Source: Gluconobacter vitians (GTDB lineage: Bacteria; Pseudomonadota; Alphaproteobacteria; Acetobacterales; Acetobacteraceae). Taken from it: a stretch of 64,000 nucleotides of DNA. The position numbers were made by a program, and so were the translations under genes. Below the pieces are notes generated by a model. The model saw nothing but the letters and a program-made list of their open reading frames with translations. It was not told where the DNA came from and ran no database searches. This document shows positions 28,389-37,752 of the stretch, piece by piece (the stretch's first letter is position 1; every line of letters begins with the position of its first letter). The DNA lies in the NCBI RefSeq assembly GCF_015244565.1, contig NZ_JABCQG010000003.1, positions 124,001 to 188,000 of the forward strand, given 5' to 3'.

Positions 28389-28985
28389 ATGTCCCAGACC
28401 GCACTGATCCTGCTGCAGCGGGTCGAGCATCTCGGCCAGATGGGCGACCTGGTGCACGTGAAGCCGGGTTATGCCCGTAACTTCCTGCTGCCCCAGGCCA
28501 AGGCCATGCGCGCCACGGCTGCCAACAAGAAGCGTTTCGAGACCGAGCGCGCCCAGCTTGAGGCCCAGAACCTCAAGAAGCGTGAAGAGGCCGAGCGTCT
28601 TGCCGAACGTATGCACGAGCTGTCCGTCGTCATCATCCGTCAGGCTGGTGACAGCGGAAGCCTGTACGGTTCCGTCAGCACCCGCGACATCGCGGCTGCC
28701 GCCACGGAAGCCGGTCTGACGATCTCGCGTCAGCAGGTTGTCCTGGCACACCCGATCAAGCAGCTTGGCCTGACGGAAGCACGCATCGTGCTGCATCCGG
28801 AAGTGTCCATCCCGCTGACGGTCAACGTTGCCCGTTCCGCTGAAGAAGCAGAGCGTCAGGCTCGTGGCGAAGCCATCGGCGTGCAGGACGAGGATGAGAA
28901 CATCCTTGGCGAACTGCAGGCTGAGAACGCCGCCGAAGAGGCTGCTGCCGAAGCTGCCGAGGCATCGGAAGAAGCCGAAGGCTGA
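28389..28985 (+). CDS. rplI: 50S ribosomal protein L9
   Basis: L9 is a two-domain large-subunit protein with an N-terminal globular domain containing the family signature ([20 protein letters not shown], then PQAKAMRAT). A long connecting helix and a C-terminal domain ([36 protein letters not shown]) follow. At 198 residues it is longer than the roughly 150 typical of E. coli because of a Glu/Ala-rich acidic C-terminal tail. TGAGGAGAG precedes the ATG. It is the last gene of the unit and ends at a strong terminator. Confidence 0.98.
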   Translation: MSQTALILLQRVEHLGQMGDLVHVKPGYARNFLLPQAKAMRATAANKKRFETERAQLEAQNLKKREEAERLAERMHELSVVIIRQAGDSGSLYGSVSTRDIAAAATEAGLTISRQQVVLAHPIKQLGLTEARIVLHPEVSIPLTVNVARSAEEAERQARGEAIGVQDEDENILGELQAENAAEEAAAEAAEASEEAEG

Positions 28986-29005
28986 TACCGCTGACCTTGT
29001 CCAGG

Positions 29006-29044
29006 AAAACCCGGCCGGGAGTAATCCCGAGCCGGGTTTTTTTG
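29006..29044 (+). terminator. Rho-independent terminator of rpsF-rpsR-rplI
   Basis: AAACCCGGC and GCCGGGTTT form a perfect nine-base stem with further CGGGA/TCCCG pairing inside, followed by a run of seven T. It lies 21 bases after the rplI stop. Confidence 0.92.
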
Positions 29045-29118
29045 TGCCTGTTTGACTGGCAGGATACAACTCCAGCACTGCTCGGGCTTTTTCCCGATAT
29101 TGGATACAGGAGATCGGC

Positions 29119-30339
29119 ATGAAGCAAATTCTGGATTTTGTCCTGAAGAAATTCATCCAGACAGGAAGCCTGCGGGTAACCTTCAGCGATGGCGTTGTCC
29201 GTACCTATCGCGGACGCAAACCGGGGCTGGAAGCCGGACTTCATCTGCTGAACAAGCAGGCAGAGCGCGCCCTGATCATCAATTCGGGTCTGGCATTCGG
29301 CGAGGAATACATGGCGGGCAGTATCGTGCCCGATGGCTGTACGCTCGAGACGCTGCTGACGGTCCTGATGGAAAACATCAACGGACATGGGCACGTCTTC
29401 GAAGAGATCGAGGACCGTCTGCGTTATGTGACGCGCGCGTGGAAGACTCTCAATTCGCTCAAGAAATCCCGCAGCAATGTCGCGCATCACTATGATCTGA
29501 ACGGCAAGCTGTACGATCTGTTCCTGGACAAGGACCGGCAGTATTCCTGCGCCTATTTCGCGCGTGAGGACATGACGCTGGAGGAGGCGCAGGTCGCCAA
29601 GAAGCGGCATATCGCCTCCAAGCTCAATCTGGATCGTCCGGGGCTTGAGGTGCTGGATATCGGCTGTGGCTGGGGTGGCATGGCCCTGACGCTAGCGAAA
29701 GATTATGGCGCAAAGGTTCTGGGCATTACGCTGTCACGCGAGCAGCTTGAGGTGGCACGTCAGCGGGCGAAGGATGAAGGGCTTGAAGGACAGGTGCGGT
29801 TCGAGCTGATTGATTACCGCAATCTGCGCCAGCAGTTTGACCGGATTGTTTCGGTGGGCATGTTCGAGCATGTTGGTCCGCCGCAGTTTGAAGCGTTTTT
29901 CAAACAGCTGAAGGCCTGTCTGAAGCCGGATGGGGTGGCGCTGATCCATTCCATCGGGCGTATGGACGGGCCGGGAACGACCAATCCCTGGATTCAGAAA
30001 TACATTTTCCCGGGTGGCTATTCGCCGGCGCTGAGCGAGACGCTGGCGGCGATTGAACGCTCGGGACTGTGGATGACGGACTGCGAGGTGCTGCGTCTGC
30101 ATTATGCGCGCACGCTGGCGGAATGGCGCAAGCGTTTTGATGCCAATCGTGACAAGATCCTGGCGCTTTATGACGAGCGGTTTGTCCGGATGTTCGAGTT
30201 CTATCTCGTGGGGGCCGAACTGGCGTTCCGCGTGCAGGGGCACATGAACTTCCAGCTTCAGCTGACCCGGTCGATCGACGCCGTGCCGTTTACGCGGGAT
30301 TATATGTTCGAGCGCGAACGCGAAAGCGCGAAGTCGTAA
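29119..30339 (+). CDS. cfa: Cyclopropane-fatty-acyl-phospholipid synthase
   Basis: This enzyme methylenates unsaturated acyl chains of membrane phospholipids using S-adenosylmethionine, which helps acid and solvent tolerance. The 406-residue protein has an N-terminal lipid-binding region, then the SAM motif (VLDIGCGWGGMALTLAKDYG, then VLGITLSREQL) and the active-site segment IVSVGMFEHVGPPQFEAFF. The C-terminal CFA signature region includes GGYSPAL and RTLAEWRKRF. AGGAGATCGGC precedes the ATG. It is separated from the ribosomal operon by a terminator and converges on ksgA with six bases between. Confidence 0.95.
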   Translation: MKQILDFVLKKFIQTGSLRVTFSDGVVRTYRGRKPGLEAGLHLLNKQAERALIINSGLAFGEEYMAGSIVPDGCTLETLLTVLMENINGHGHVFEEIEDRLRYVTRAWKTLNSLKKSRSNVAHHYDLNGKLYDLFLDKDRQYSCAYFAREDMTLEEAQVAKKRHIASKLNLDRPGLEVLDIGCGWGGMALTLAKDYGAKVLGITLSREQLEVARQRAKDEGLEGQVRFELIDYRNLRQQFDRIVSVGMFEHVGPPQFEAFFKQLKACLKPDGVALIHSIGRMDGPGTTNPWIQKYIFPGGYSPALSETLAAIERSGLWMTDCEVLRLHYARTLAEWRKRFDANRDKILALYDERFVRMFEFYLVGAELAFRVQGHMNFQLQLTRSIDAVPFTRDYMFERERESAKS

Positions 30340-30345
30340 GAAGCT

Positions 30346-31164
30346 TCAGCGGCTGGCGAGATTCAGTTCCGCCAGCCGCGCGAATTCGGCGACTGACAGT
30401 GTTTCGGCCCGGCGGGTCGGTTCAATTTCGGCCTGTTCCAGCAGGCGTTCGCCACCAATGGATTTTAGCGAAGAACGCAGCATCTTGCGGCGCTGTCCGA
30501 AAGCGGCGGCTGTGACCTGTTCCATGGCGCGGAACAATTGTGGAGACGGCTGCTCGGCATGCGGGATGATGACGGCCACTGCGGAATGGACCTTGGGTGG
30601 CGGTGAGAAGGCGGCCGGGGGAATGCGCAGGGCGACCGAGCATGAGGCGCACCACTGGGCCAGCACGGCAAGACGACCGTAAGCCGAGCTTCCCGGCGCG
30701 GCACAGATGCGCTCGGCGACTTCCAGCTGGAACATCAGCGACAGGCGTTCCCACTGCGAGGCCTGACGCAGCCAGCCTACGAGCAGGGGCGTGGCGACGT
30801 TATAGGGCAGGTTCGCAATGATCTGGCGCGGGGCAGGGGCCAGAGTGGCCGCGTCCAGCTTCAGGGCGTCCTGACGGACGACGTGCAGGCGGTCCGGGTA
30901 ATAGGTTGCCAGTTCATCCAGCAGGGGCCAGGCGCGTTCGTCGATTTCCACGACATCGACGCGGCTGGCGGGGGTGTCCAGCAGGGCTCGGGTCAGGCCG
31001 CCGGGGCCGGGGCCGATTTCGACGACGCTGCGACCGGTCAGGTCTCCACCCAGAGCCGCGATGCGGGCGCAGATGCCCGGATCGAGAAGGAAGTGCTGGC
31101 CAAGGGATTTCTTTGCATCCAGACCATGGGCTTGGATGGTGTCACGCAGTGAGGGAAGGGACAC
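30346..31164 (-). CDS. rsmA: 16S rRNA (adenine1518-N6/adenine1519-N6)-dimethyltransferase
   Basis: KsgA/RsmA dimethylates two adenines in helix 45 of 16S rRNA late in 30S assembly. I place the start at GTG 31164, giving 272 residues beginning SLPSLRDTIQAHGLDAKKSL. This matches the family N-terminus (KKSLGQHFL) and sits one base after the surA stop; the frame is open 60 bases further up but that part overlaps surA. SAM motif I is VVEIGPGPGGLTRALL; the catalytic motif is NLPYNVATPLL. It is the last gene of the lptF-lptG-lptD-surA unit. Confidence 0.96.
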   Translation of the reverse strand: MSLPSLRDTIQAHGLDAKKSLGQHFLLDPGICARIAALGGDLTGRSVVEIGPGPGGLTRALLDTPASRVDVVEIDERAWPLLDELATYYPDRLHVVRQDALKLDAATLAPAPRQIIANLPYNVATPLLVGWLRQASQWERLSLMFQLEVAERICAAPGSSAYGRLAVLAQWCASCSVALRIPPAAFSPPPKVHSAVAVIIPHAEQPSPQLFRAMEQVTAAAFGQRRKMLRSSLKSIGGERLLEQAEIEPTRRAETLSVAEFARLAELNLASR

Positions 31165-31165
31165 G

Positions 31166-32527
31166 TCAGTTGGTGGCCTTGGCGGCGGGGCGCATCTCGA
31201 TGATTGCACGGCGCTGAAGGTCACGCTGAAGCTGGCGGGAGGCCTGTTCGACGCGTTCGTTCATAAGCTGATCGGCAATTTCGCTCGGGCTCTGCTGGGC
31301 CAGGTTCTTCTGCTGGCGGTCGCAGATCATCAGCAGGGCAATGCCGTCCATCGAGACGAGCGGGCGGCTGACCTTGTTGGGCGGAAGCGTCTCAAGGATG
31401 GCCTTCATCTGGGGCATCAGGCGTTCGAGAACCTGTGCACCTGGATTGCTGGGGCGCTTTTCACCCAGAGACTTGTTGAGCGCTTCCATTTCCGGGCAGC
31501 TATGGGTGTTCTGGATAGCGGCTGTGGCATGTTGCAGTGCCATTTTCTGCTGGTCGGTCGGGTTCTGCGGATTAAGCGGCGCATCGAACGGGAAAAAGGC
31601 CTGTCGCAGGTCGAGAAGGGTTCCCATCTGCTTGCCAACCACGCGCTTGGCCTGAACCGTGGCGATCACGAAGCCGCCCGCAACCTGGATCGGGTTGGAA
31701 ATGGCGCCGATCGGCATCTGGCGGACGATGCTGACGACCTGCGGATCGAGGCTGTCTTCCTGCACCCAGCCCATGGAGCCACCATCGAGGGCTGACTGGG
31801 CCTGCGAGAACTGCGCCGCCACGATCGGGAAAGGCGCACCTTCGCGGAGCTGGGAAATGATGGTCTTGGTGAAGGCGAGTTCGTTCTCGTCATGGCGCGG
31901 ATCGGCCACGGGAACGAAAATCTCGCTCATGAAGTACTGGGCACGACCCTGCTCGGCCTGAAGGGCCTGCTCGCGCTGGCTGATCTGGGTGGCGGTGATC
32001 CGGCCTTCTTCGCCCAGCTTTTCACGAAGAACCTGCATCCAGCCGATCTGCACGCGGATCTGGTCGATCAGCGTCGTCAGGGACACGCCATCCGTTGCGA
32101 GACGGTCACGCAGGGCATGTTTGGGCATGCCATTGCGCTGTTCAATGTTGGAGATGGCGCCGGCGATCTGGTCAGGCTCCACGTTGATGTGGCGCTTGAG
32201 GATTTCCTGTGTCTTCAGGCGCTCGTCGATCAGCTGATGGATGATCTGGCCGCGCATGCGGTTCATGATCTCCGGGCTGATGGGCAGGCCGGTGGAGAGC
32301 ACGAAGAGCTTTGCGCGGTTGTCCACGTCACGCTGAGTCAGGACCTGGCCGTTGATGACGGCCAGGATCTGGTCCTCAGGCGGCTTGACCGGAGCAGCTG
32401 CTGGTTTGGCCGCTGCAGGCTTCGCCTCTGTTTTGTGATGATGGGGGGCGGCCATGGCCGGCAGGACTGCCGAGAAGGCGAGCAGGGCAGCCAGGGCCGT
32501 TGATGCGGTGCAATGGGTCTTGGACAT
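31166..32527 (-). CDS. surA: Periplasmic peptidyl-prolyl isomerase SurA
   Basis: SurA chaperones outer-membrane beta-barrel proteins through the periplasm. The 453-residue precursor has a signal peptide (TASTALAALLAFSAVLPAMAA), a His/Lys/Ala/Pro-rich spacer, the N-terminal chaperone core (EDQILAVINGQVLTQRDVDN; ERLKTQEILKRHI), and one clear parvulin-type PPIase domain (GAPFPIVAAQFSQAQSALDG; GSMGWVQ; LRQAFF). A second PPIase domain is degenerate or absent. ATG 32527 lies two bases after the lptD stop. Being directly downstream of lptD, one of its known clients in E. coli, it fits an outer-membrane assembly operon. Confidence 0.94.
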   Translation of the reverse strand: MSKTHCTASTALAALLAFSAVLPAMAAPHHHKTEAKPAAAKPAAAPVKPPEDQILAVINGQVLTQRDVDNRAKLFVLSTGLPISPEIMNRMRGQIIHQLIDERLKTQEILKRHINVEPDQIAGAISNIEQRNGMPKHALRDRLATDGVSLTTLIDQIRVQIGWMQVLREKLGEEGRITATQISQREQALQAEQGRAQYFMSEIFVPVADPRHDENELAFTKTIISQLREGAPFPIVAAQFSQAQSALDGGSMGWVQEDSLDPQVVSIVRQMPIGAISNPIQVAGGFVIATVQAKRVVGKQMGTLLDLRQAFFPFDAPLNPQNPTDQQKMALQHATAAIQNTHSCPEMEALNKSLGEKRPSNPGAQVLERLMPQMKAILETLPPNKVSRPLVSMDGIALLMICDRQQKNLAQQSPSEIADQLMNERVEQASRQLQRDLQRRAIIEMRPAAKATN

Positions 32528-32529
32528 GC

Positions 32530-34854
32530 TCAACCGTTGATTCCGAATGTGCCGATCGTCTTGAACGTAAAGTTGAACAGGATGGTCTCGTTACGCTGTT
32601 CGCCGCCAATACGGGTGTATTGCTTGATATACATGATATCCAGCCCGAAACAGTCATTGGAATAGCCGATCGTCCCGCCATTTGCGACGAACTGTTTCCG
32701 CGACAGGCTGCGACGGAAGAAACCCGACGCATGGTAATTGCGCCAGTGCGTTGAGAAACCGCCTGTCACTTCGCTGGTCTTGACCATGTAGGGCGCGTTT
32801 GGACCGTACTGGCGGAAGTTCGTTGCGTAATAATAATAGGGTGTCACGGGCGCGTAGACATAGCCGCCTGTCAGGCGGAACATCGGAACGCCCGTGCTGA
32901 TGAGGCCTTCACCGTAATCGAACTGGTGCGTCCAGGGATTGAAACGGCCGCGGGCCGTGACATCGACATACTGGTTCGGACTGACGCGCACACGGCCCAC
33001 CGGATCCGACAGGTGATGGTCGAGGCCGGAATAGGGCAGGCGGTTGTGATCGATATGTTCCTGGAAGCTTTCGCCAACGAGCATGTCGATGGCGTGGCCG
33101 TTCCAGGACCAGTTCTGGTGGATGCCCACATTCGCGCGGATGCCGCCATCGAGACGGTCAGTGCCGAGATAGCGGTTGAGGGAAAACAGCGTCGTATCCG
33201 TGAATTCGTAGGACAGGCTGTCTTCGTTGGGCAGGTGGCGGTTCTGCGAATTGCCGGTATTGGGAGAAGCGATGATCTGGGCGATCGGTTCAAGGATCTG
33301 CGAACCATGTCCCTTGGCGAAGCTGCGCAGGAACGGCCAGTTCATGCGCAGGGCGATGGTTGGCTGGACCTGTCCGACAACATGGTTGCCACCCGCACCC
33401 GTGTAATAGGTTGGCTGCTGATAGGCCTGGGTGGCGTGATAGATCATCGAATCAAGCCGTGCCGTCAGCAGGAACTGCTGGCCGAGCTTGTTGTGGAACG
33501 GGCGGTCCCACTGGGCGGCCACTTCGCCGCGCTGATCGTTAATGCCGTTCTTTCGGTACAGGTTGAAGTTTGTCGTCTGGACGCTGAGGCGGCCGCCGAA
33601 CATGTCGGGCTGCCCCTGGTAGGCATAAGTCAGTCGCGGAAGGGCCCAGGGAAGATCCGCGTTACGGATGGTACCCTGGTTCAGGCCCTGATAGGCCTGT
33701 CCGTCAAAGCGCAGATAGGAGCCGATGCCGTATCCTTCGAGGAAGACGTTGGAATTCAGCATTTCCTGACCGTAGCCCGGAACACGGTAGTCACGCATGT
33801 AGTTGGCGGAACTGGCGACGTTGATGTTGGCGCCGGCCTGCCAGTTGCGGTCGATGACGAAGTTGGCCCGGCCGAACACATATCCCTGCACGCCGTATTC
33901 GCTGGAAGCGCCGACATTGTTGCCGAACGTGTTCGTGTAACGGCTTTCGTCATGCGTATCGTAGGCAATACCGCCCGTCACATCGACTGATCCGAAATTG
34001 AGGCGGTTGCGGTACTGCGCCGTCAGTTCGGGGCCGGTCTTGGTGGAGACGAGGCCGCGGACGGTCAGGTCCTGCTGTTCGTCAATGGCCCAGAAATAGG
34101 GGAGCGTGAAATAGGTGCCGAGATAGCGGTCATGCGGGCTGATGCCCGGCATCAGGAAGCCGCTCTGCCGTTTGACGGATGGATCGGTCATGGAGAAGAA
34201 CGGGAAGTAGAAAACCGGCAGGCCGAGCATTTTCAGCCAGGCATGATCGAATTCGAGACGCTTGTGCTGCACGTCCTGCGTCGCATCGAACGCCTGGAAC
34301 TGCCAGAAGGGGGGCAGGTCGGGGTTTTTCTCGCAGATCTTGCAGGCCGTGTAGACGGCGTGCGTCAGGTCGTTGAGCATCCCGTTCGTGCGGCGCATGC
34401 CGTTGCCGGCGAGCTTGGCGTTGTCTTCCATGCGGATGTAGATGCCGCTGCCGATGCCGTCATGCATGCCATGGCTGAACTCGACGTAATCGGCATAGGT
34501 CGTGCTGCCATCGGGTTCCACGACGGCGACATGGCCCTTGGCCGACAGGATGCCGGTGCTGCGGTCATAGGTCACGCGGTCGGCGCGCATGGCGTGATCG
34601 CCCTGCCAGACCCGGACATTGCCATCCCATGTGATCAGGCCGTTCTTGGCGTAGCTTTCGCTATCCGCAAGATAGGTCAGGGGATCAGTCTGGGACGTTG
34701 GCTTGCCGATGACGATGACATGGGAGTTGTCGCGCTGCATCGTATTGGCAGACATCTTCTGCGGCGCCACGAGCGCGGTTCCAGCCATCAGCGTGGCCCC
34801 GACGAACGAAGCGCGTCTGCGGGCGCGTGTTGGGAGCCACAGGGGCACCGTCAT
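32530..34854 (-). CDS. lptD: LPS-assembly protein LptD
   Basis: LptD is the outer-membrane barrel that inserts lipopolysaccharide into the outer leaflet. The 774-residue precursor starts at ATG 34854, which shares one base with the lptG stop. The N-terminus has a basic stretch and hydrophobic signal (RRRASFVGATLMAGTALVA). An OstA/LptA-like domain follows (about residues 55-160: AKNGLITWDGNVRVWQGDHA). The large remaining part is the beta-barrel, ending with alternating strands and a terminal hydrophobic strand (LFNFTFKTIGTFGING). Few cysteines are present (VYTACKICEKN, NDCFGLD), so the disulfide pattern differs from E. coli. Confidence 0.95.
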   Translation of the reverse strand: MTVPLWLPTRARRRASFVGATLMAGTALVAPQKMSANTMQRDNSHVIVIGKPTSQTDPLTYLADSESYAKNGLITWDGNVRVWQGDHAMRADRVTYDRSTGILSAKGHVAVVEPDGSTTYADYVEFSHGMHDGIGSGIYIRMEDNAKLAGNGMRRTNGMLNDLTHAVYTACKICEKNPDLPPFWQFQAFDATQDVQHKRLEFDHAWLKMLGLPVFYFPFFSMTDPSVKRQSGFLMPGISPHDRYLGTYFTLPYFWAIDEQQDLTVRGLVSTKTGPELTAQYRNRLNFGSVDVTGGIAYDTHDESRYTNTFGNNVGASSEYGVQGYVFGRANFVIDRNWQAGANINVASSANYMRDYRVPGYGQEMLNSNVFLEGYGIGSYLRFDGQAYQGLNQGTIRNADLPWALPRLTYAYQGQPDMFGGRLSVQTTNFNLYRKNGINDQRGEVAAQWDRPFHNKLGQQFLLTARLDSMIYHATQAYQQPTYYTGAGGNHVVGQVQPTIALRMNWPFLRSFAKGHGSQILEPIAQIIASPNTGNSQNRHLPNEDSLSYEFTDTTLFSLNRYLGTDRLDGGIRANVGIHQNWSWNGHAIDMLVGESFQEHIDHNRLPYSGLDHHLSDPVGRVRVSPNQYVDVTARGRFNPWTHQFDYGEGLISTGVPMFRLTGGYVYAPVTPYYYYATNFRQYGPNAPYMVKTSEVTGGFSTHWRNYHASGFFRRSLSRKQFVANGGTIGYSNDCFGLDIMYIKQYTRIGGEQRNETILFNFTFKTIGTFGING

Positions 34855-36044
34855 CAACCATCCTCCATGTGCAGCAAAAGGGCCACCGCGAGGCAGAGCC
34901 CCGCACCTGTCGGCGCCCATGCGGCAAGAACCGGCGGCAGGGCGCCGGATTCACCAAACTGTTCGGCCACTTTCGAGATGGTGAACAGCGCAAAGCCTGC
35001 GGCGATTCCCGATCCCAGCATCCGGGCCACACCGCCGCGCCGTGTCGGACGCATCGAGAAGCCTGCGGATACCAATGCCATGGTCCCGGCCAGAATGGGA
35101 AGGGCCAGTAGTGACTGGAAATGAAGTCTGTGCCGGATTGAAGGAAAACCGGAGCGTTCCAGCAGGTTGATGAACCCCGGAAGCGCGAAGACGGAGAGGG
35201 TATCCGGCGATGCGAAACTTTCCTGCACGCGGCCGACGGTAAGGTCGGATGGCAGGGTCATGTCGCCGATCTGCTGGGGCAGGTGATCCGGATGCAGCAG
35301 GGACGTTCCATGAAGGATCCACTGATGATTGCCAAGGGCACCGCTGGGCGCTTCCACGCGGACGATCAGGCGGTCATGGTCGTCGAGACGGAAGATCGAG
35401 ACACCTGAAACCTTCAGTTCGCCGCTGACAAGATGGACGTCCTGGGCATGCAGGATGGCAACGCCATGGGGCACCAGACCGTCATCGGCCTGCCTGAGCC
35501 AGAGCGCGCCGCCATTCAGTGTCAGGGGGCCACCACCGGTGCGTAGATAGGTCTGATCCAGCATTTCGGCGCTGCGGAACATGTCCGAGGACAGAGCGGA
35601 AATGCCGGTTGTCGTCAGCAGGCCGGTCAGCAGGGCGCAAGCCAGCGGGCTGGCAAGGAACTGCCATGCTGAGATGCCGGCGGCGCGTGCCACGATCAGT
35701 TCGGACGAGCGTGTCAGGCGCGAGAAACAGACGATTCCGCCCAACAGGATGCCGAAAGGCAGGACGTAGATGACGTAATACGGGACATGCAGGGCCGCGA
35801 TCTTGACGACGAGGCTGGCCGGAACATTCGGGCGGGTGGCCGCACGGCGCAGCAGATCGATGAAGTCGAACAGCGACACCAGCCCGGTCAGGGCAAGCAC
35901 CATGGAGAGCGTGCTGAGCATGAACTGGCGTGCGATGTAAATCGCGAGTGTCGTGGAGAATCCTGCGTGATCGTCGCGGGTCCTGAAGACCTGAAACAGG
36001 GAGGTCAGCCACGGGCCCGGGCGGAAGGTGGATGCAGCCCTCAT
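34854..36044 (-). CDS. lptG: LPS export ABC transporter permease LptG
   Basis: LptG is one of two inner-membrane permeases of the LptB2FG exporter that extracts LPS into the periplasmic bridge. The 396-residue protein shows the family plan: three N-terminal helices (FMLSTLSMVLALTGLVSLFD; VPYYVIYVLPFGILLGGIVC), a large periplasmic jellyroll region (about residues 130-290), and three C-terminal helices (LLALPILAGTMALVSAGFSM onwards). It overlaps lptF by four bases and touches lptD by one, showing tight coupling. Confidence 0.95.
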   Translation of the reverse strand: MRAASTFRPGPWLTSLFQVFRTRDDHAGFSTTLAIYIARQFMLSTLSMVLALTGLVSLFDFIDLLRRAATRPNVPASLVVKIAALHVPYYVIYVLPFGILLGGIVCFSRLTRSSELIVARAAGISAWQFLASPLACALLTGLLTTTGISALSSDMFRSAEMLDQTYLRTGGGPLTLNGGALWLRQADDGLVPHGVAILHAQDVHLVSGELKVSGVSIFRLDDHDRLIVRVEAPSGALGNHQWILHGTSLLHPDHLPQQIGDMTLPSDLTVGRVQESFASPDTLSVFALPGFINLLERSGFPSIRHRLHFQSLLALPILAGTMALVSAGFSMRPTRRGGVARMLGSGIAAGFALFTISKVAEQFGESGALPPVLAAWAPTGAGLCLAVALLLHMEDG

Positions 36045-37210
36045 CGGGCGGCCTCCGCGGAATTCGGGGCAGAGGCAGGTTCACGCACGTTCCCGGTCCA
36101 CTGTTCGAGAAACAGGAGCACCGCGCAGACCACGGCGGGCAGGATGGCTTCAATCCAGATCAGCGGGACCAGAATGAGATGTCGTCCGGCGAGATTCTGG
36201 AGCATGAGCGAAATGGCCAGCAGGCCCACGACCGTCAGGATGGCCGTCAGGGGACGGGTGATGTTGCCATGTCGCGAAAAAGCCCCCCGCAGCACGGTCA
36301 CAAGTCCGATCATCGCAAAGGACAGGGCTGTCAGTGGTGAGGTGAGCCGACGCCATGCCACGACGATGTTCTTGCCACGGTCCCGTTCGGAGACTTCATG
36401 AGGATCGGGATGGAACAGTTCGTGGAGCGACATCTCGTCCGGGTCCCGGTCTTCATGGTTGTTCCGGCGCGAGGAGGTGAGGTCGATCGTGTTGCGTCCG
36501 AAAGTCAGGACGTTCAGTCGGCCGGTGTGACGATCGATTTCCTCACGCGATCCGTCATACAGGACGACGCGGGGCTGGTCATTCACCACGACCATGGTGC
36601 CGCGCTCTGCCAGGACCGTCGTGTGGGAATCGGGATCGCGGTCATCCTCGACCAGCACGCCATGCAACTGGCCGTCACTGGTCCGGCCCCGCACATAGAC
36701 CGTCATGTCGCTGGACAGGCTGGTGAAAACCCCGTCCTGAAGCAGGAAGGCGGCCATGCGGTTGCGGATCTGAAACTCGTAACGGTGGAACGCATGATAG
36801 GAGACCGGCGCGAGCCACAGGGTCAGGATATAGCACAGGATCACGGAGAAGCCCGCGCAGAGCAGGCCGGGACGGGCAAGCTCCAGCGGTGAGCGGCCGG
36901 CCGCGCGCATGACCGTGAGTTCCCGGTCGCCGACCATCCGCTGATAGGTGAAGAGCACGACCAGAAAGGTCGTGATGGGCAGGATGACGGCGATGAAGGA
37001 TGGCAGCATCAGCGAGGTGAGCTGGATGAAAACCCGCAGAGACAGGCCGTGCTGGACCACCATCGAGACGAAATGCAGCGACTGGGTCAGCCAGATCAGT
37101 GCCGTCGCGCCTCCTGTCAGCGCCAGCAGGGCGATGAGGAGCTGACGGAGAATATAGCGGTCGAGCAAAGGCAGGATCTGCCGCCCGGAAGTACCGGAGG
37201 ATGAGGCCAT
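36041..37210 (-). CDS. lptF: LPS export ABC transporter permease LptF
   Basis: LptF is the second permease of the LPS exporter. The 389-residue chain begins with LLDRYILRQLLIALLALTG, typical of this family, followed by two more helices, a periplasmic beta-rich domain (about residues 120-270) and three closing helices (LTSPLTALSFAMIGLVTVLR onwards). It is the first gene of lptF-lptG-lptD-surA-ksgA. The ATPase LptB is not in the window. The promoter should lie in the 57-base gap before it or further upstream. Confidence 0.95.
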   Translation of the reverse strand: MASSSGTSGRQILPLLDRYILRQLLIALLALTGGATALIWLTQSLHFVSMVVQHGLSLRVFIQLTSLMLPSFIAVILPITTFLVVLFTYQRMVGDRELTVMRAAGRSPLELARPGLLCAGFSVILCYILTLWLAPVSYHAFHRYEFQIRNRMAAFLLQDGVFTSLSSDMTVYVRGRTSDGQLHGVLVEDDRDPDSHTTVLAERGTMVVVNDQPRVVLYDGSREEIDRHTGRLNVLTFGRNTIDLTSSRRNNHEDRDPDEMSLHELFHPDPHEVSERDRGKNIVVAWRRLTSPLTALSFAMIGLVTVLRGAFSRHGNITRPLTAILTVVGLLAISLMLQNLAGRHLILVPLIWIEAILPAVVCAVLLFLEQWTGNVREPASAPNSAEAAR

Positions 37211-37267
37211 GGCCCTTCATCTATCCCTAGCGCGTGGCGGGAGGAAGGCGAAAAAACGAAACAGTTT

Positions 37268-37750
37268 CTATCGCAGATAGGAGGCCCGGTCGATGGGCGG
37301 CCTTGTGGGTGTCAGGCTGTGATAGAGTTCTGTCGCGGCAATACCGACCAGAAGTCCCGCACCAACCGCAAAGACGAGCGCAAGATAACGCCAGGGTTTC
37401 TGTGTTCGCACGGTGGCCATCTCCATCTGAAGCATTCCCACATCCATCTGGCATCGGCCTAGACGTAACTGGGCGGTGCGGGTGTCCGCTTCGCTTTGTC
37501 TGAGGCGGCGCTCCAGCGTGGAAATCCGCTCCCGCAGTCCCTGTTCGCGGTCAGACGTGTCCTTGGGCGGCGCCGTTCCGATGCGGGTCATGAACAGGTT
37601 TTTCAGCGCGCCACCCGTGACGCCATCGCGCCGGGCCATCTGACGGATCCGTTCCAGCGCCGTGGCGGCATGACCGGGCTGTTCGTCCAGCACCAGGGCC
37701 AGGATATCGGACAGGATCTTGATTTCCCTGGGGTCTGGAGCGCGGGCCAT
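37268..37750 (-). CDS. Uncharacterised coiled-coil membrane protein
   Basis: I do not recognise a family for this 160-residue protein. The N-terminal half is helical with no membrane segment (EIKILSDILALVLDEQPGHA; ALERIRQMARRDGVTG). The middle is a likely coiled coil (REQGLRERISTLERRLRQSE) followed by AQLRLGRCQMDVGMLQMEM. One transmembrane helix lies near the C-terminus (WRYLALVFAVGAGLLVGIAA), ending with a short Pro-rich tail. The topology suggests a cytoplasmic coiled coil anchored to the inner membrane. It starts two bases after the tsaC stop and is upstream of lptF on the same strand, so it may be part of that transcript. Confidence 0.75.
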   Translation of the reverse strand: MARAPDPREIKILSDILALVLDEQPGHAATALERIRQMARRDGVTGGALKNLFMTRIGTAPPKDTSDREQGLRERISTLERRLRQSEADTRTAQLRLGRCQMDVGMLQMEMATVRTQKPWRYLALVFAVGAGLLVGIAATELYHSLTPTRPPIDRASYLR

Positions 37751-37752
37751 GT

